A stretch of DNA of 64,000 nt from Cladorhizidae sp. MBARI D1340-BT2 (lineage: Eukaryota > Porifera > Demospongiae > Poecilosclerida > Cladorhizidae): contig JAQNBH010000009.1 of assembly GCA_028752905.1 (NCBI GenBank), positions 29,439,976 to 29,503,975 of the forward strand. Direction: 5' to 3'. The position numbers and the translations under genes were made by a program. The notes beneath the pieces are model-generated. The model worked only from the letters and a program-made list of their open reading frames with translations, had not been told where the DNA came from and did no database searches. Of this stretch, positions 23,330 through 35,020 are shown piece by piece (position 1 is the first letter of the stretch; each line of letters begins with the position of its first letter).

Positions 23330-23985
23330 TAGTTTTAGCTAGATCATTTTTATAGCTAGCTAGCTAGTTGTATATAGGCTTTTTAGGTAGCGCTCAAGGT
23401 AGCTAGCTGTAGGTCATCTTATAGCTAGCGCTCGAAGTAGACAGTTGTAGATCATATTTATATAGCTTAGCTAATTAGTAAAGTAAATAATTGTAGGTCA
23501 TCTTTGGATAGCAAAGTTTCTAGCTCTCGAGGTATAGTAGTTTAGGCCATCTTTATATCTAACTAGCGCTTGAAGTGTATAGGCAGTTTTAGCTGATCTT
23601 TATAGCTAGCAAATTAGAAGTTGGCAGTTTTAGATTATCATTATAGCTAAGCTAGCGCTTTAAGTGTCTAGGCAGTTTTAGCTGATCTTTAAATAGATAG
23701 CAAATTAGCTAGCGCTTGAAGTTGGATTTAGATGATCATTATAGCTAGCAAATTAGCTAGCGCTTGAACTGTACAAGCAGTTTTAGCTGATCTTTATAGC
23801 TAGCAAATGAGCTAGCGCTTGAAGTTGGCAGTTTTAGATGATCATTATAGCTAGTGATTGAAGTTGGTAGTTTTAGATGATCATTATAGCTAGCAAATTA
23901 GCTAGCGCTTGAAGAAGGCAGTTGTAGCTGATATATATATAGCCAGCAATAGCTAGCGCTGGAGGTAGCTAGTAGACTGCCAAGC
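23330..23985. repeat. GCTAGCGCTTGAAG-type satellite
   Basis: About 11-12 diverged units of roughly 50-65 bp are built from AGCTAGCGCTTGAAGT, then GGCAGTTTTAGATGATC and ATTATAGCTAGCAAATT. Unit length varies through internal deletions. The palindromic cores AGCTAGCT and TAGCGCTA recur once or twice per unit. Both strands are non-coding. It adjoins the piggyBac pseudogene. Confidence 0.85.
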
Positions 23986-24136
23986 AAACAATGGTATTCT
24001 ATAGCCAGTGCTAGTATATATTTCAGCTCAGCTAGCTTCGGGATGATCTAGCAACAATGCATTTATATTACATCTCCACTATAAATATTATTCATAGTCA
24101 TAGTTGTTTGCATACATAGGATTGGTAAAAGTTGTG

Positions 24137-26092
24137 CTACTGGAAGAAAAAACAATCAAGAAAAAGTGAAGGAAAAAAAGAAAAAAAAAGAGTTATGATG
24201 TGGATGGTAAGTGACACAGGACTAACTTTTGTGAGGTATAGTTCAAAGCCAGGTGTAATACATAAAGCTACTTTACAAATCTTACATCTAAATAAAGTTC
24301 TGACTTCCTTTTTTGCTGCTGCACAGGTAGCAAGCACACAGGGACCTTTTGCCATTGCTATTTGGGGGAAGGTAGTGCCTTCCTATAAGTCTGGCTGGTT
24401 CAGCCACTGGATGATTGTGAAGGATGGACACTTCAAGCTGAGCTTCTGTCAGGCCTGCCTCCAGAAGAAATCCAACAGCAACCTTCACTAAGAAGGACTG
24501 GTGTGTTACTCTTCGGCCAGTCGAAGGTGTCCCTTTATATATCATGTATGCATTTACCAATGCCAGGTTGAGGAGATGAAAAGCTGCCCGTTTCCACCAT
24601 TTCTGTGTCCTATGTTGGAAGGTATAGTAACTCATCAGCTGATTGGATTTGTCAACCCCACCCATGTGACTATTGTACTTGACAATGGCTATTGGCTTTA
24701 TGACCTCCTCCATGCCAGTTGCTGACAGCCTTGTCCTCTTCCTCTTTGCTATAGTGCTATCATCGTGGATAGTACTCAGAATGGTCACAGCTTTCTTGTC
24801 CATCCATTTCAAGGCAAGGACACCATTTGTACTTATATACTTGATGTCACCCTTTTTCATTTTGTCTTTGGCCTTGATACATGCAGGTCCCCCCCTCCTG
24901 TTCACCCGAACTGCACCACATGCACCGAAGCCACTACTTTTTTAGGGTGAGGAACAAGTCTGGACTTGTGTACAAATGGTGTCCTTTATACTCCATCCCT
25001 TCTACTAGCTTCATCACCATGTCATGTGTTGTTCTGTAGCGGAGAGGCTCTCATTTCTCTGGGAGACCCCCCAAAAAGAACAAGAACTGAAAAGAAAAAA
25101 AGTGGGAAGGAAAAAGGGGATAATGAAGAAGAGCAGGAAGGAAGTAAAAAAAGAAAGAAAAAAGTGGGGGGGGGGGGGGGGGGAAAGACTATGAGTGAAT
25201 TATATTTATTATATATAATATTATAGTACTTTTCTACATGGCTATTTTGTGTGTATATATATATACAGTTTCCTCACCAGTATAGAGCTTCCAAATGTAC
25301 ATATATCCACTGGAGCCGTCTGCCAGGACATAGGCTTTCATGCCCCACTTGATAGCGATAAACCACAGCCGTCCCTTGAAGCCTATCATTGATTCATTGA
25401 CTGATATTTCTCTCCCCAGCTGGTAAAAGGTTTTGAATTTATCTAGTAAATGCTCCATAAGTGGCCGTATTTTGAACAGGGCATCATATCCTGGCCGACC
25501 CCTAGGTACATCTTCTCTCCATCATTTAGGTGAAAGAAGCGCGAGACAAAATCGGTCTCCCGCCATGATAGAGGAGAAGCATGACCTGGTGAAGGGCCAT
25601 TTCTTGCACCAATAGTCCTCAATCCGATGCTTATTATCCGTGCTCATGGCAATAAAGGGCAAGAAACTTCACCATTTCACTGACTGAGCACCTTTTCCAC
25701 TCTCTGACTCTTGATCGAAGAGGTAAGTCTTTATTTCCAGCCATGAATTGCTCAGCATACAACATTTTTTCGTTCACAACTCTCCTCAGGATATTGTCGT
25801 CCATAAAAAGCTGAGCAAACTCCAAAGGCTCTTTTCCTTCCATATCAACAGTGCACCCAGATGCCTGGCTAAAGGAGATGGAAGAACTGGAACAAGAAGT
25901 ACTGGCACCAGAACTGCTACCACTTTAGCTACACACACCACCAACTACGCCATCACTAATACTATCAGCTACCTCACAAACTCCAACATCCTCATCATCC
26001 TCACTATAATTCTTCACTATGAAGCCATCAAAATCATCATCAATCTCATCATCCAACATACACAGCACTTTATCTGTATCACAATATTTAGC
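24137..26092 (-). pseudogene. piggyBac-type transposase pseudogene
   Basis: Read from 26092 down. An acidic N-terminus (LDDEIDDDFDGFIV) and a Ser-rich linker precede PLEFAQLFMDDNILRRVV and DYWCKKWPFTRSCFSSIMAG. The core continues with REISVNESMIGFKGR (the catalytic Asp of VDE is Asn) and SSGYMYIWKLYTGEE. Next come KGHHLYTSPDLF, where the DNF part of the second catalytic block is missing, GVLALKWMDKKAVTILST, and HMGGVDKSNQLMSYYTF. The Cys-rich C-terminus (KKEVRTLFRCKICKVALC) is in another frame. Defects include TAA at 25925, a frame change near 25640, TGA near 25530, an 18-bp C tract and a frame change near 24920. piggyBac transposases cut and paste at TTAA; I did not find TTAA-flanked terminal repeats. 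Confidence 0.9.
25166..25183. repeat. G homopolymer (18) inside the piggyBac pseudogene
   Basis: It sits in an A/G-rich tract (25080-25165) replacing the part of the transposase between KLYTGEE and the LYTSPDLF segment, so slippage may have contributed to loss of the second catalytic block. Confidence 0.85.
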
Positions 26093-26537
26093 CATAGTTA
26101 CGCCCCACAATATTTAATTAAACTTGCTATCTGTTGTAATCTAATATAGCCAAACTGTACAAAGCTCTTAACTAAATCAATAGCTCCTCTATCTAAAGAA
26201 CTTTGAGTACAGCTGTAAAGCAAGCAGCTGCTCAGTACCCACTTGTAAAGCATTGCATCTTCTGGGGACACTATAGTATCCCAAGTGTGAAATCAGGAGG
26301 ACAATAATTCCACATGAAACATGCCAGGAAGCATCTTGGAATGTGATAGAAGCAACCTAGTAAATCACACAGGAGGCTGTTTACAAGATATATAGCTGAT
26401 CCATAAAATTTTTTTTGGAAAATCATCCAATTTACTTTCCCTAATTGGTTATCTATCCAAGATCTACAAGTGTGCCAAGTAGAAGAGCCTGAGAAGCTGT
26501 CCTAGTAGGAATAAGGCTAGTTTAAGAAGCTTATAAG
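26093..26537. other. Spacer between piggyBac and hAT elements
   Basis: AT-rich, non-coding. Contains ATTTAATTAAACTTG near 26115, a TTAA context, but no inverted repeat that would mark a piggyBac end. Confidence 0.3.
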
Positions 26538-26739
26538 CAGGGGCGTATGCAGACTTTTGAAAAGGGGGGTTATGTATATATGTCGGATGTGGATCATGTG
26601 GCTGAAAGCCATGGTGAGGATATATAGTGCAAAAGGGAAATATATATGCCCCATCCAGCACAAATCGTGGAAACTCCAAAAATATTTACAGAGATGATTT
26701 TTATTAAGCAATCTTCAAAAATATACAGACAAAATTACT

Positions 26740-28930
26740 GAAATAATAAGCTAACATTGAATTCTGCATGGATGTTGTTCTACGTAAAGTTTGCAACAGT
26801 ATCGATCCATTCCAGTATTAATGCTAAGGCACTGAGTCTTTCCTCACTTGTTTAAACATCGAAGTGTGGAAGGAGATCGTCCACAAGTACGGGAACTGAG
26901 TGGGAGTGTAGCAAAAAGGTTCAAAAGGGACATTTGGAAGGGTTTTGAGGCAGCAGAGTTTAAGCGATTCACTCAGAGTTTGAGGACGCTCATCTGGTTA
27001 AATTTGTAGCCACCTTGACTTCCAGCGATGAAACTCTTCATCAAGTATACTCACATTTGGTAGATATTCAGAATAGAAAGTAACAGCAGGTTCAATATTA
27101 ACAAAGGATGAAGTAGTGGTATGGATGGGCAATAGGTATTGCAATGAAGCTACCTGGTTGGTATGCTTAGTAAATCTTGATGTATAATTTGGTCAAGAAA
27201 AGGGATGACTACAGCCCATTTAAAATAATCCTCAACTGAATTAGTGGATTCAGACAATGCTGCTGTCGCTGAGTTGTGCGTGGCATCGAAATAGTTATAT
27301 TGGACTGAACTGCCCATCTAGAACAATGCCGAAAGATACGCTGTGAAAAATTATCAACATCTGCTCTCTCTCTTTTAAATTCATTACAACAGTCTTGTAC
27401 TTATTGTCACTCCAGAGGTAAGGTCTTGGCACTTTCCTTGTAATTTAACAACAGCTTCTTTAATAGACCTAAAGAGAGTGACTAGGGAATACAAAAATGC
27501 AAAGGACTCCAACGTTTTCATGTATGCAAGAGCATTTTTCTTATCATCAGTAGTCCAACCATCTTTAAAGTTCAGAAATTCACTATTTCCATAGAGTACT
27601 ATCTCACACATTTCAATTAGAAAAGGATGATATAGACAGAAACGCTCCCAGCCATTGATGTTCTGTACCCATCGAGTAATGCAAACGTTGATTATTGAAA
27701 ACTGCTTTGTGCCAATCTGAGACCTCTTCTGAATGATTGCTTTAAGGAGGCCCTCACTTTTAGCTGAATCCTTAATCCATAATGTGAAACCTTTTATCTG
27801 ATCTACACAGTTCCTTATAGGTGGAACAGAACAGGAACTTATGATAGCCAGATTATGGAATGACTTGCACAATGGGTGTAGAATGCCTTGGGATGCTTCT
27901 CTCGAAGTAATGCCTGCACACCAGCTATCTCCCCACTCATCATTGAGGCCCCATCATACCCTTTCCCTCGCAAATCATTCAGCGATAAGCCAAGCCCCTC
28001 CAAGGTCTGTATAATGGTATTTGGTACACATCAGCTGCTCGGACTCTCTCAAGTTTTACAAATGAAACAAACTCTTAACTCTTCTCGAATGTCACCATGG
28101 CCATCAACAAAGTGAAGGAATATGTGCAGATGCTCTACATTGTGACATGAAACCTCATCAGCTAGAACGAAAAAATATTTTGCTTCTTTTATCTCAGATA
28201 TTGTTTTGGCAAGAATCATATCATAGCCTATAATATTAATAATTACACTTTGAGTCCTTGGTGATAAGTGTGTTGCATTCTTTGCCTTGGTACAATAAAG
28301 ATGCTCATATAAAATACTGTCTGTCCCCGCAAAAGATTTTAGCATTGCTAAAAAGTTTCCAGGATTCTTTGACGATGCAACTTCCTCTAACTTTCCATGA
28401 AATGCAATACCCTGTTTGCCTAAAAAAAAATTGCTCAAACAATTTGCCTCAGTATTGCCTTTTTTCACTAATTTCCTTTTGAACAGCAGTGCTTGTCATT
28501 ACATCTACTCGTGATACTGGATTTTCAATTGTGCATCTGCTTGCTGCAAACAATCACGATGGTATTGAAGCTTTGCATGATTACCCAAATTGCAACTCAT
28601 CTTGATCCAGTTAGAAAAAGGCTTAATTACCAGGTAACCTTTATCTTTACGTTGGTTAGATGGAAGAAACAGAGCACAAGGCGGACAAAATACACCATCT
28701 ACCTTAGAACTGTAGACTAGCCAAGGATATTTACTGAGCCACAATATGTTAAACTTTTGGTGATAGCTATGTAATAAGGTGCCAGTAAGGACACTAAGCA
28801 ATTGTACATCGTGGTGACATAAGAAAGAGTATCTAGCACCACTAGAAAGCTCATGTATTAAACAATCAGCATCATCAATAGAAGATAATAAACATACGAT
28901 TCTGGTCCTTCGGCACTTCCACTTGAGCAT
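26740..28930 (-). pseudogene. hAT transposase with TTF-type zinc finger (ZMYM1-like)
   Basis: Read downward from 28930. The TTF zinc finger shows YPWLVYSSKVDGVFCPPCAL and VIKPFSNWIK. The DUF4371-like part has FFLGKQGIAFHGKL, HLSPRTQSVIINIIG and KEAKYFFVLADEVSCHNVE, with the first catalytic Asp in ADE. Then LRGKGYDGASMMSGEIAGVQ carries the second Asp, followed by HCASHS, CITRWVQNI and VDNFSQRIFRHC with MPRTTQRQQHCLNP. The C-terminal hAT dimerisation region is recognisable (LPNVSILDEEFHRWKSRW; ERLSALALILEW) but broken. Frame changes occur near 27870, 28050 and 28480 and stops after 27380. This protein type is a common metazoan domesticate and transposon. Confidence 0.88.
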
Positions 28931-29194
28931 TCATTAACTATAGGAACTTCATCTTCATGTCAGCTTTCCAGAGTGGTACTGATTTCAGAATGATCCAGAT
29001 CAGACTGAGGTTCACTAGAATCTGAATAAATGTGATTGGTTTATCAAGTGTACAGGCTTCAAGCTAAATAGCTAGCAATAATTTCTCTTATCTTCATCCT
29101 CAATGGCTGTTATTTTGAAAAATGACCTGGTGTCCATATTTTGTCGTTGGCTCTTGATGGCAGAGTTGTAGCTCATTAGTTCCACAACTACTAT

Positions 29195-29375
29195 TAATGC
29201 TCACTACATGTGCAATGATTAGCTCATTAACCAGTCGAAGGACAAAGTCCAACCAACCAGACAGCCCCTCGGTGGGACCAGAGCACCCTGAGCAGATTGG
29301 TCTTATTTGCATGGGGGATTTGTGGGCTTTCTTTAGAAAGTACATTCGTTGGGTTCTCATTTTCCCCTCCACCAT
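29195..29375 (-). pseudogene. Penelope-like reverse transcriptase fragment
   Basis: The minus strand reads YFLKKAHKSPMQIRPICSGC followed by SGPTEGLSGWLDFVLRLVN. This is the early RT block (LPKIHK-x-RPIVS-x-G-x-PT-x-x-LS) typical of Penelope-like and related RTs. Only about 60 residues remain and no catalytic Asp pair follows. It lies inside the hAT element near its right end. Confidence 0.65.
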
Positions 29376-29380
29376 GGTCA

Positions 29381-29412
29381 AGGGCTAGGGCTAGGGCTAG
29401 GCCTAGCCCTAA
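29381..29412. repeat. GGGCTA hexamer array (telomere-like)
   Basis: AGGGCTAGGGCTAGGGCTAG followed by GCCTAGCCCTAA: three GGGCTA units, then their inverted form. A more degenerate CCCTAG/CCTTAG-rich stretch is at 56099-56205. It resembles but does not equal the metazoan TTAGGG telomere repeat. Confidence 0.7.
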
Positions 29413-29604
29413 GTTATTGTAATTTTGTTTCCACATTATTTAACACTATCAATGTACCTATGTTAATTAAAATTATATTAATGAAGTGTGCCATTGCCTG
29501 AAATGAAATCTGAGAGGGCAAAATACACACAAACACATTCCAATGAATATCATTAAAATGAAAGGGGGGTTCTGCAGACCCCCCCTGCGTACGCCCATGA
29601 TAAG

Positions 29605-30295
29605 GGCTAGGTACCACATCCAAAGCTTTAGTGGATAAATTATCTAAGCCTGTCATTATCTAGTAGACTATAATAGTAAAAGAACAGCAAGATCCACACC
29701 CTTAAGAGTTCCCATTAAATATATCTAGCTTCACTGCTGGATGCTGCCTGTACTAGAGCAAGAACAAACTAAACATATAACGCAGCAGAAATTAGGTTCG
29801 CTGTTGCTACCTCCCAGTATAGAGCTCATTCAACATAGAGCTCAAGTTCCATGCAAAGACAGCTGTTGTTGGTCTAGTTTTAACTTACAGAGGAAAATGT
29901 ACCCATAGCATCTAGTTTTGTGTGTAGCATCCTGAGCGCATTATGACACCATGTTAAGAGAGTTGAGATATAGACAGTTGTGGGTATTATTACCACCAAC
30001 AATAAGTAGTTGTATTATGCACATTGCAAGATGTTGGGGATGATTATTGTAGATTCAAATACTCACCAAATGTGAGGAGAGTCCGAACATCAAGAGGAGG
30101 GAGATGAATATCAGGTTACATACAAGAAGGTAAAACATGTAACATTACATCATATTATGCATAATACTAGTACACTTCTAAATTTATTCAAACTTGTTCG
30201 ATTACTCTCAGCTGAACAAAAAAGCTGATTTAAATAAAGTTCTAGTATATTATTATAATGAGATTTTGAACTGCACAGAACTAATTACTCACACA
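29605..30295. other. Non-coding spacer
   Basis: No frame, repeat or motif recognised apart from being AT-rich. Confidence 0.3.
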
Positions 30296-30482
30296 GGATC
30301 CTCAAAAACCAGAATGCCTGATTTTGGTGCGTAAATGTCTCCAGATTGCCAAGTGCTAGAGAGTTGAAATTAGCACCAGTGGCTACAGGAAGCCCTACTC
30401 TATACAATGTCAGTTTTGATTAGGCACTAAAATGTAAGTACGTAGTCAAGCGTGCGGGTGAAAAATGAATGAAATTCATAAG
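30296..30482. mobile_element. Foldback family fragment (central part)
   Basis: Matches the middle of the 32618-33317 element: AGAATGCCTGATTTTGG, CTCCAGATTGCCAAGTGCTA, GAGTTGAAATTAGCACCAGT and AAAATGTAAGTACGTAGTCA. Only one arm and the loop side remain, so it is truncated on both ends. Confidence 0.8.
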
Positions 30483-30784
30483 ACTCCCAAGCCATATTAA
30501 ATTAAGTACCGTGGCTCCTGAGATGATGTAATGACCTATAGATGGTCCATCCTGCATTCTTTGCAATTGGTTTTATTCAGCAAAGTATATTCAACTATAA
30601 AACCATTTGAAGATCAGTTATCATGAAATATGCAATTCTTGTGACAGGCTCAATGTTGATATCCTTTACGATCCAGTTATACCATCATTGGGACATTGGA
30701 AAATGTTTTTGGCAATTTAGAGGACGTGCAGGAGGAGCTGCCTGTGCCACTAGATCACTTGGGAAAGGTTGCAAATGTCATGAT

Positions 30785-31000
30785 GGAGCAGCAAGATACT
30801 CGTTAGGAAACTGTAGACAGTTACAGAGAGTTGCAGCTATAAATAGGCCTGGTTATGCTATTACAATTCTTGCCTCAATGTTCTGGGAAATATGTTACAC
30901 TAATCATGAAGCTTGTTCACATGTTCATAATTGGTGCATGTTTCAAGGACTTTGAGAACAGTGCTTCGTAGCAAGATACCATAACTTAACTTAAGAACAT
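30785..31000 (+). repeat. Dispersed repeat, copy 2
   Basis: Aligns with the minus strand of 18965-19185. Just upstream (30690-30800) one plus frame reads TLENVFGNLEDVQEELPVPL then DHLGKVANVMMEQQDTR before TAG, which is coding-like. The shared repeat may therefore be the tail of an unrecognised transposon gene. Confidence 0.7.
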
Positions 31001-32617
31001 TAGGTAACTAAACATGAGAGGCTTAACAACCACAGTTTAGGAAACTAAAATATTTTTATAGACAAAAGTGGTACAAGTTAGGCCCCCTAAATGCTACTTA
31101 ATAGAACGTTCAGCATTTGACAGTCAAGTACATGCACGTGTGTGGGAGGTGTCTCTTCAATGGGATTGTTATTTCAAGCTCTAGTATGGTGGCGGCTTTG
31201 TACCAGCAGCATTAGAACAACATTAGTTATCCCTGCAGCATTAGGGGATGGAGTATGTACAGGTGCCTCTTAATACTCTAGCAACTTACAAGAACTGATC
31301 TAAAATGGTCTTAAAGTTTTTTAAATCATAACTTAATCAGTTTTGCAGCAAGTATAAAGGATGTGCAATCGCTGATCGCAACCACTGTCCTCGAAGTAAT
31401 CTTTATGGGAATTCTGCTGTTTTAGCAAGCTGTTTTTCCTACACTAGGCTACTTGTGCCTACCAGTAAACTCTCTCAATAGTTTAGACTTTGAGAAATGA
31501 GTTAGTGTCCTTTGATACATTGTTTACAGTCTTCTGCTGATTTGGGCCAGGATAGAGCAAGATCTTTGCAGTGGCATCTGGGATGTAAAACTTGTGAAGG
31601 TTTTAACACCAGAAAGGATAGCATTAACTTTCAATAGTTCATCCTGGATCCCGTCCCACGGACAATGATGGATGTCGCAGGGAGGGTGCATTTGAGCTTG
31701 ATGGCAGCTAAGTGAGCATTCTGATCTCTGTGGGTAATATGATTTAATCAATTTCTGGCTTACATAAGTATGTTGATAAGGGATCACTAGTTACGGAGAA
31801 GAAAATGCTGACTTGCTTCCATTGAGATTAGTATGCTACACTTGTTAGTTGACATTTTTGTCCTTGGATGGGATCCTGTAAACTCTAGTAAAGGTAATGC
31901 TACCCTTACTGCTGTCAGAACAGCTAGCCACTACTAATGCCCAACTTTTCCAGGAGAAACTTGTAGAGGGTAAACTCTTTTCCTCGTTATATTTTGTAGC
32001 ACCTTCAATGCATAACCATCTTAGATGCTGATACAGAAATCCAACCAGGAGTGCATTTTCTTCTAAAGAGAGTAGATATTCTGAGGGATTTCAGGCTAGC
32101 ATAGGTGAATATACAGCTTTCATTGGCTTGCAGAGACAGCAGCAAAGGTAAGGAAGGGACAGTTTATGACTTTTTGGCTTGTCAATCAGTTTTATTCATT
32201 TCTATATTTTTATCGCTTCCTCCACCCACTCCCACAAACTAGAACAAGAAATAAAGTTTAATGTAATAATGTTGTAACCTTCTGCACATGTCCAGGTAAA
32301 AATCTGGTTTTTAGCACGTTTTATGATGAATGTCCCAATTTGAAGGTATCGGCTTAAAAAGGTGAATCAGTTAATGAAATATGGTATTACATTAAAAAAT
32401 GAGAGCTTCTTTCTCCATCATAACACATCACAGACGGTGTTACACGACACATAGACAGGGTTACATGTACATCCTTACAAAATATTACCCAATGATTTGA
32501 CTGTGTTTCACAACACTTAACCTGTGATAGAATCATTCTTACAAAATATAAACATCATTGATCAGTTAGCAAGTAGTCAACTGTGAGTTTGTTAGGGGTG
32601 ATGGGTGCATTTTTAAA
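31001..32617. other. Stretch with no recognised gene
   Basis: The longest frame (minus 31524-31787, 87 codons) has no domain I recognise. Otherwise AT-rich and non-coding. Confidence 0.3.
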
Positions 32618-33317
32618 TTAAAAAAACAAACTTGTGGTTATCACTTTATAGCGCCATAGATTCTGTAAACTTCATGGTATGGACTTGATATAATTATAGC
32701 TCAAAAGATTGGTCTCTCCTCGCTTTGATACTAAAATATTTTTCATATGATAACTATAGGCAAGTTACTGGAAATAAAGTGGAGGGAGCCTCAAAACCTC
32801 TATGCCTGATTTTGCCACATAAATATCTTCAGATTGCCAAGTGCTAGAGAGTTGAAATTAGCAACACTGGTTAGAGAAAGCCCTACTCTATTTTTGATAA
32901 GGCAATAAAATGTAAGTACTGGTCAAGCAAGCGCACAGGTGGAAAATGAATTTTATGGAATTTTAACAAAATTCATTTTACAACCGAGCATTTGACCACG
33001 TACTTACGTTTTAGCGCCTCATCAAATTGCTTATTGCATAGAGTAGGGCTTCTTCTAGTCACTGGTGTTAATTTCAACTCTCTAGCACTTGGCAATCTGG
33101 AGATATTTATGCGGCAAAATAAGGCATTCAGGTTTTGAGGATCCCTCCACTTTAGTTCCAGTAACTTGGCTATAGTTATAAGCATGAAAAATATTTTAGT
33201 ATCGAAATAAAGCACACAGAGAGCGCTATCTTTTGAGCTATATATCAAGTACATACCATAAAGTTTACAGAATCTATGGAGCTATAAAGTGGTACCCCAC
33301 TTGTTTGGTTTTTTTAT
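32618..33317. mobile_element. Foldback element, copy 2
   Basis: Inverted arms of about 330 bp meet at a loop around 32950-32975 (AAAATGAATTTTATGG against CAAAATTCATTTT). The outer ends pair AACAAACTTGTGG with CCACTTGTTTGGTT. The interior is the same as copy 1 (CACTTTATAGCGCCATAGAT / ATCTATGGAGCTATAAAGTG). No open frame. Arms are diverged but uninterrupted, so this is the most complete member in the window. Confidence 0.88.
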
Positions 33318-33748
33318 TAAAAAATTAACTATCTCCCCCAAAATTAGTCATTTACTATACTAGCAAGACCTCCACTCAGAACCAGTTGGCAAGGGGGTTG
33401 CTCTGAAATGAATTAGTAGAAGCCTTCAACAGTGAGATGCAGTAGACAACTAGCTCCACAGATGTGGCATGAGAAACAGGGATGCTATATGAGGTTGGGT
33501 AGAATCAATCATGGAGAGGAGAGCAAACAGTAAACTACTCACAATCACTAGCATTGTGTACATATGCACAATCATGCACTTTGCTACAGATCACCAGTTA
33601 CATCACCTCCCTAACCACAGGCAGCTGCAACTAGCATCCAGGCGTAAAGGTCAGCCAACTGGTATAAGTAAGCAGTGTATGGACCTACTATGCTTGTTAG
33701 TAACTGTCCATCACTGGGGTCTACTTTAAGTACTATTCAGGGCTGCAT

Positions 33749-34790
33749 TTATGATTGAGTTGAGTGGGGAGGGAGGGGGCACATATTTAACAAGTACAAT
33801 AGGCCTGAGATCTCTGTCAAACTTCTCCTTGAAGTATGAGTAGGGACACAACAAGCTTTGGCGTAAGCTATCAGTTGGCACTCACGTGTAGAATTTCCCT
33901 CTGACAGATGCTTAGAGACTGCAGCCACATTTGGATAGTATTGTGACGAGACATGAGAATACAGAAGACTTAATGTAACTAACACTAATGAGTATGTTGC
34001 CTTGACAAACGGTTCCATTGCATCTACTGTTATAGCGAGCTCCATTTTCAGTTTCCTACATGCTGCTTGATCGTCAATGATTTCCAGTAGTTTTCCAGTT
34101 GTATATGGAGGTAAATCACTGCCATGCAGCACATCTCCAAACATGTCATGCAATTTGTGGACAACTTCAGACTTACTCCACCATATGGTTGCTGAATAGG
34201 TTGGAGTGGTCAATCCAGGCTGTGTCTTCCATGCAAGCCTTGACTTCGGACTGTGAGCGAACAAGCTTATCCAAGCCTTTATGAACACATCTAAGATAGG
34301 TGTTTTCATTCTTTCTCCAACATGATCCAGAGTGTGCGAAAAACAGCCGATATCCATTATCTTATTATAGATCACAGATATGGTCCTCATTGCCACATCA
34401 TTCACTGATGCACGGTCCCTCTTTGCTGCTATAATCAAATTAGAAGCAATTGACAGCTCAGTTGACAAAGCAGTTATTAGTTGCCTAGCACATTCTACTC
34501 CAGTGATGGATTTAGCTAAAAGCATCAGCCGACAAACACGCTGCTTGATAGCTCACTCTTTATCTATGTATCGTAGAACAATCACAAAGGCCTCACACAC
34601 ATGGGTCGTTCCATCAAAAATGATAGCTACATGTCTCCCGCAAATATCTTGTTTCAGTTTACTGATTTCATCATGCAAGATGAATGGTATCAGACGACGA
34701 AGGTGTGAAGAATCAGATAGGGTGAATCCATTTTATTCAAGTAAAATGGGTACATTAGCTTCCTTTTCAACATTATGGAACTGTTTATAC
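33749..34790 (-). pseudogene. hAT-family transposase pseudogene
   Basis: Read downward from about 34790: LRRLIPFILHDEISKLKQDI, then RHVAIIFDGTTHVCEAFVIV with the first catalytic Asp, a TGA at about 34547, then 258 open codons. These hold LITALSTELSIASNLIIAA, KRDRASVNDVAMRTISV with the second Asp, IGCFSHTLDHVGERM, WWSKSEVVHKLHDMFGDVL and MELAITVDAMEPFVKATY. This is the core of a hAT transposase of the BED-less type frequent in sponge and cnidarian genomes. The C-terminal dimerisation domain is missing; the frame ends in unrelated sequence at 33749. The N-terminus is cut off by the tetranucleotide array at 34846. Confidence 0.8.
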
Positions 34791-34845
34791 CCTTTAAATG
34801 GCTTTAGATGAGAAATCACCCCCTTTTAAACTCTATTTTGCTCTC

Positions 34846-35020
34846 CTACCTACCTACATACTACCTACCTACCTACCTACCTACCTACATACCTACCTAC
34901 CTACCCACCCACCCACCCACCCACCCACCCACCCACGCACCCACCCACCCACCCACCCACCTACCTACCTACCTACCCACCTACCTACCTACCTACCTAC
35001 CTACCTACCTACCTACCTAC
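34846..35020. repeat. CTAC/CACC tetranucleotide array
   Basis: About 44 tetramers: CTAC runs flanking a CCAC block (roughly 34911-34960). It abuts the rearranged LTR-element fragment at 35021 on one side and the hAT pseudogene on the other. Its apparent open frames (LPTYLPTY...) are a by-product of the repeat. Confidence 0.95.

Larger units (their letters stand above)
26538..29599 (-). mobile_element. hAT element with terminal inverted repeats (3.06 kb)
   Basis: The left end reads CAGGGGCGTATGCAG (26538-26552). The right end, reverse-complemented, reads CATGGGCGTACGCAG (29585-29599), so 13 of 15 positions match. hAT superfamily ends commonly start CAGGGGCG. ATAAG lies directly outside both ends (26533-26537; 29600-29604), possibly the remnant of an 8-bp target duplication. 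A transposase pseudogene on the minus strand fills most of the interior. A Penelope-like RT fragment lies between that gene and the right end, so something inserted or was captured there. Confidence 0.75.

Noticed and set aside
24501..24950. Overlapping plus frames of 60-90 codons
   Set aside because: Antisense of the well-supported piggyBac transposase frame.
29381..29412. True telomere or telomere-addition site
   Set aside because: Only three GGGCTA units followed by an inverted one, inside a transposon; the unit differs from TTAGGG.
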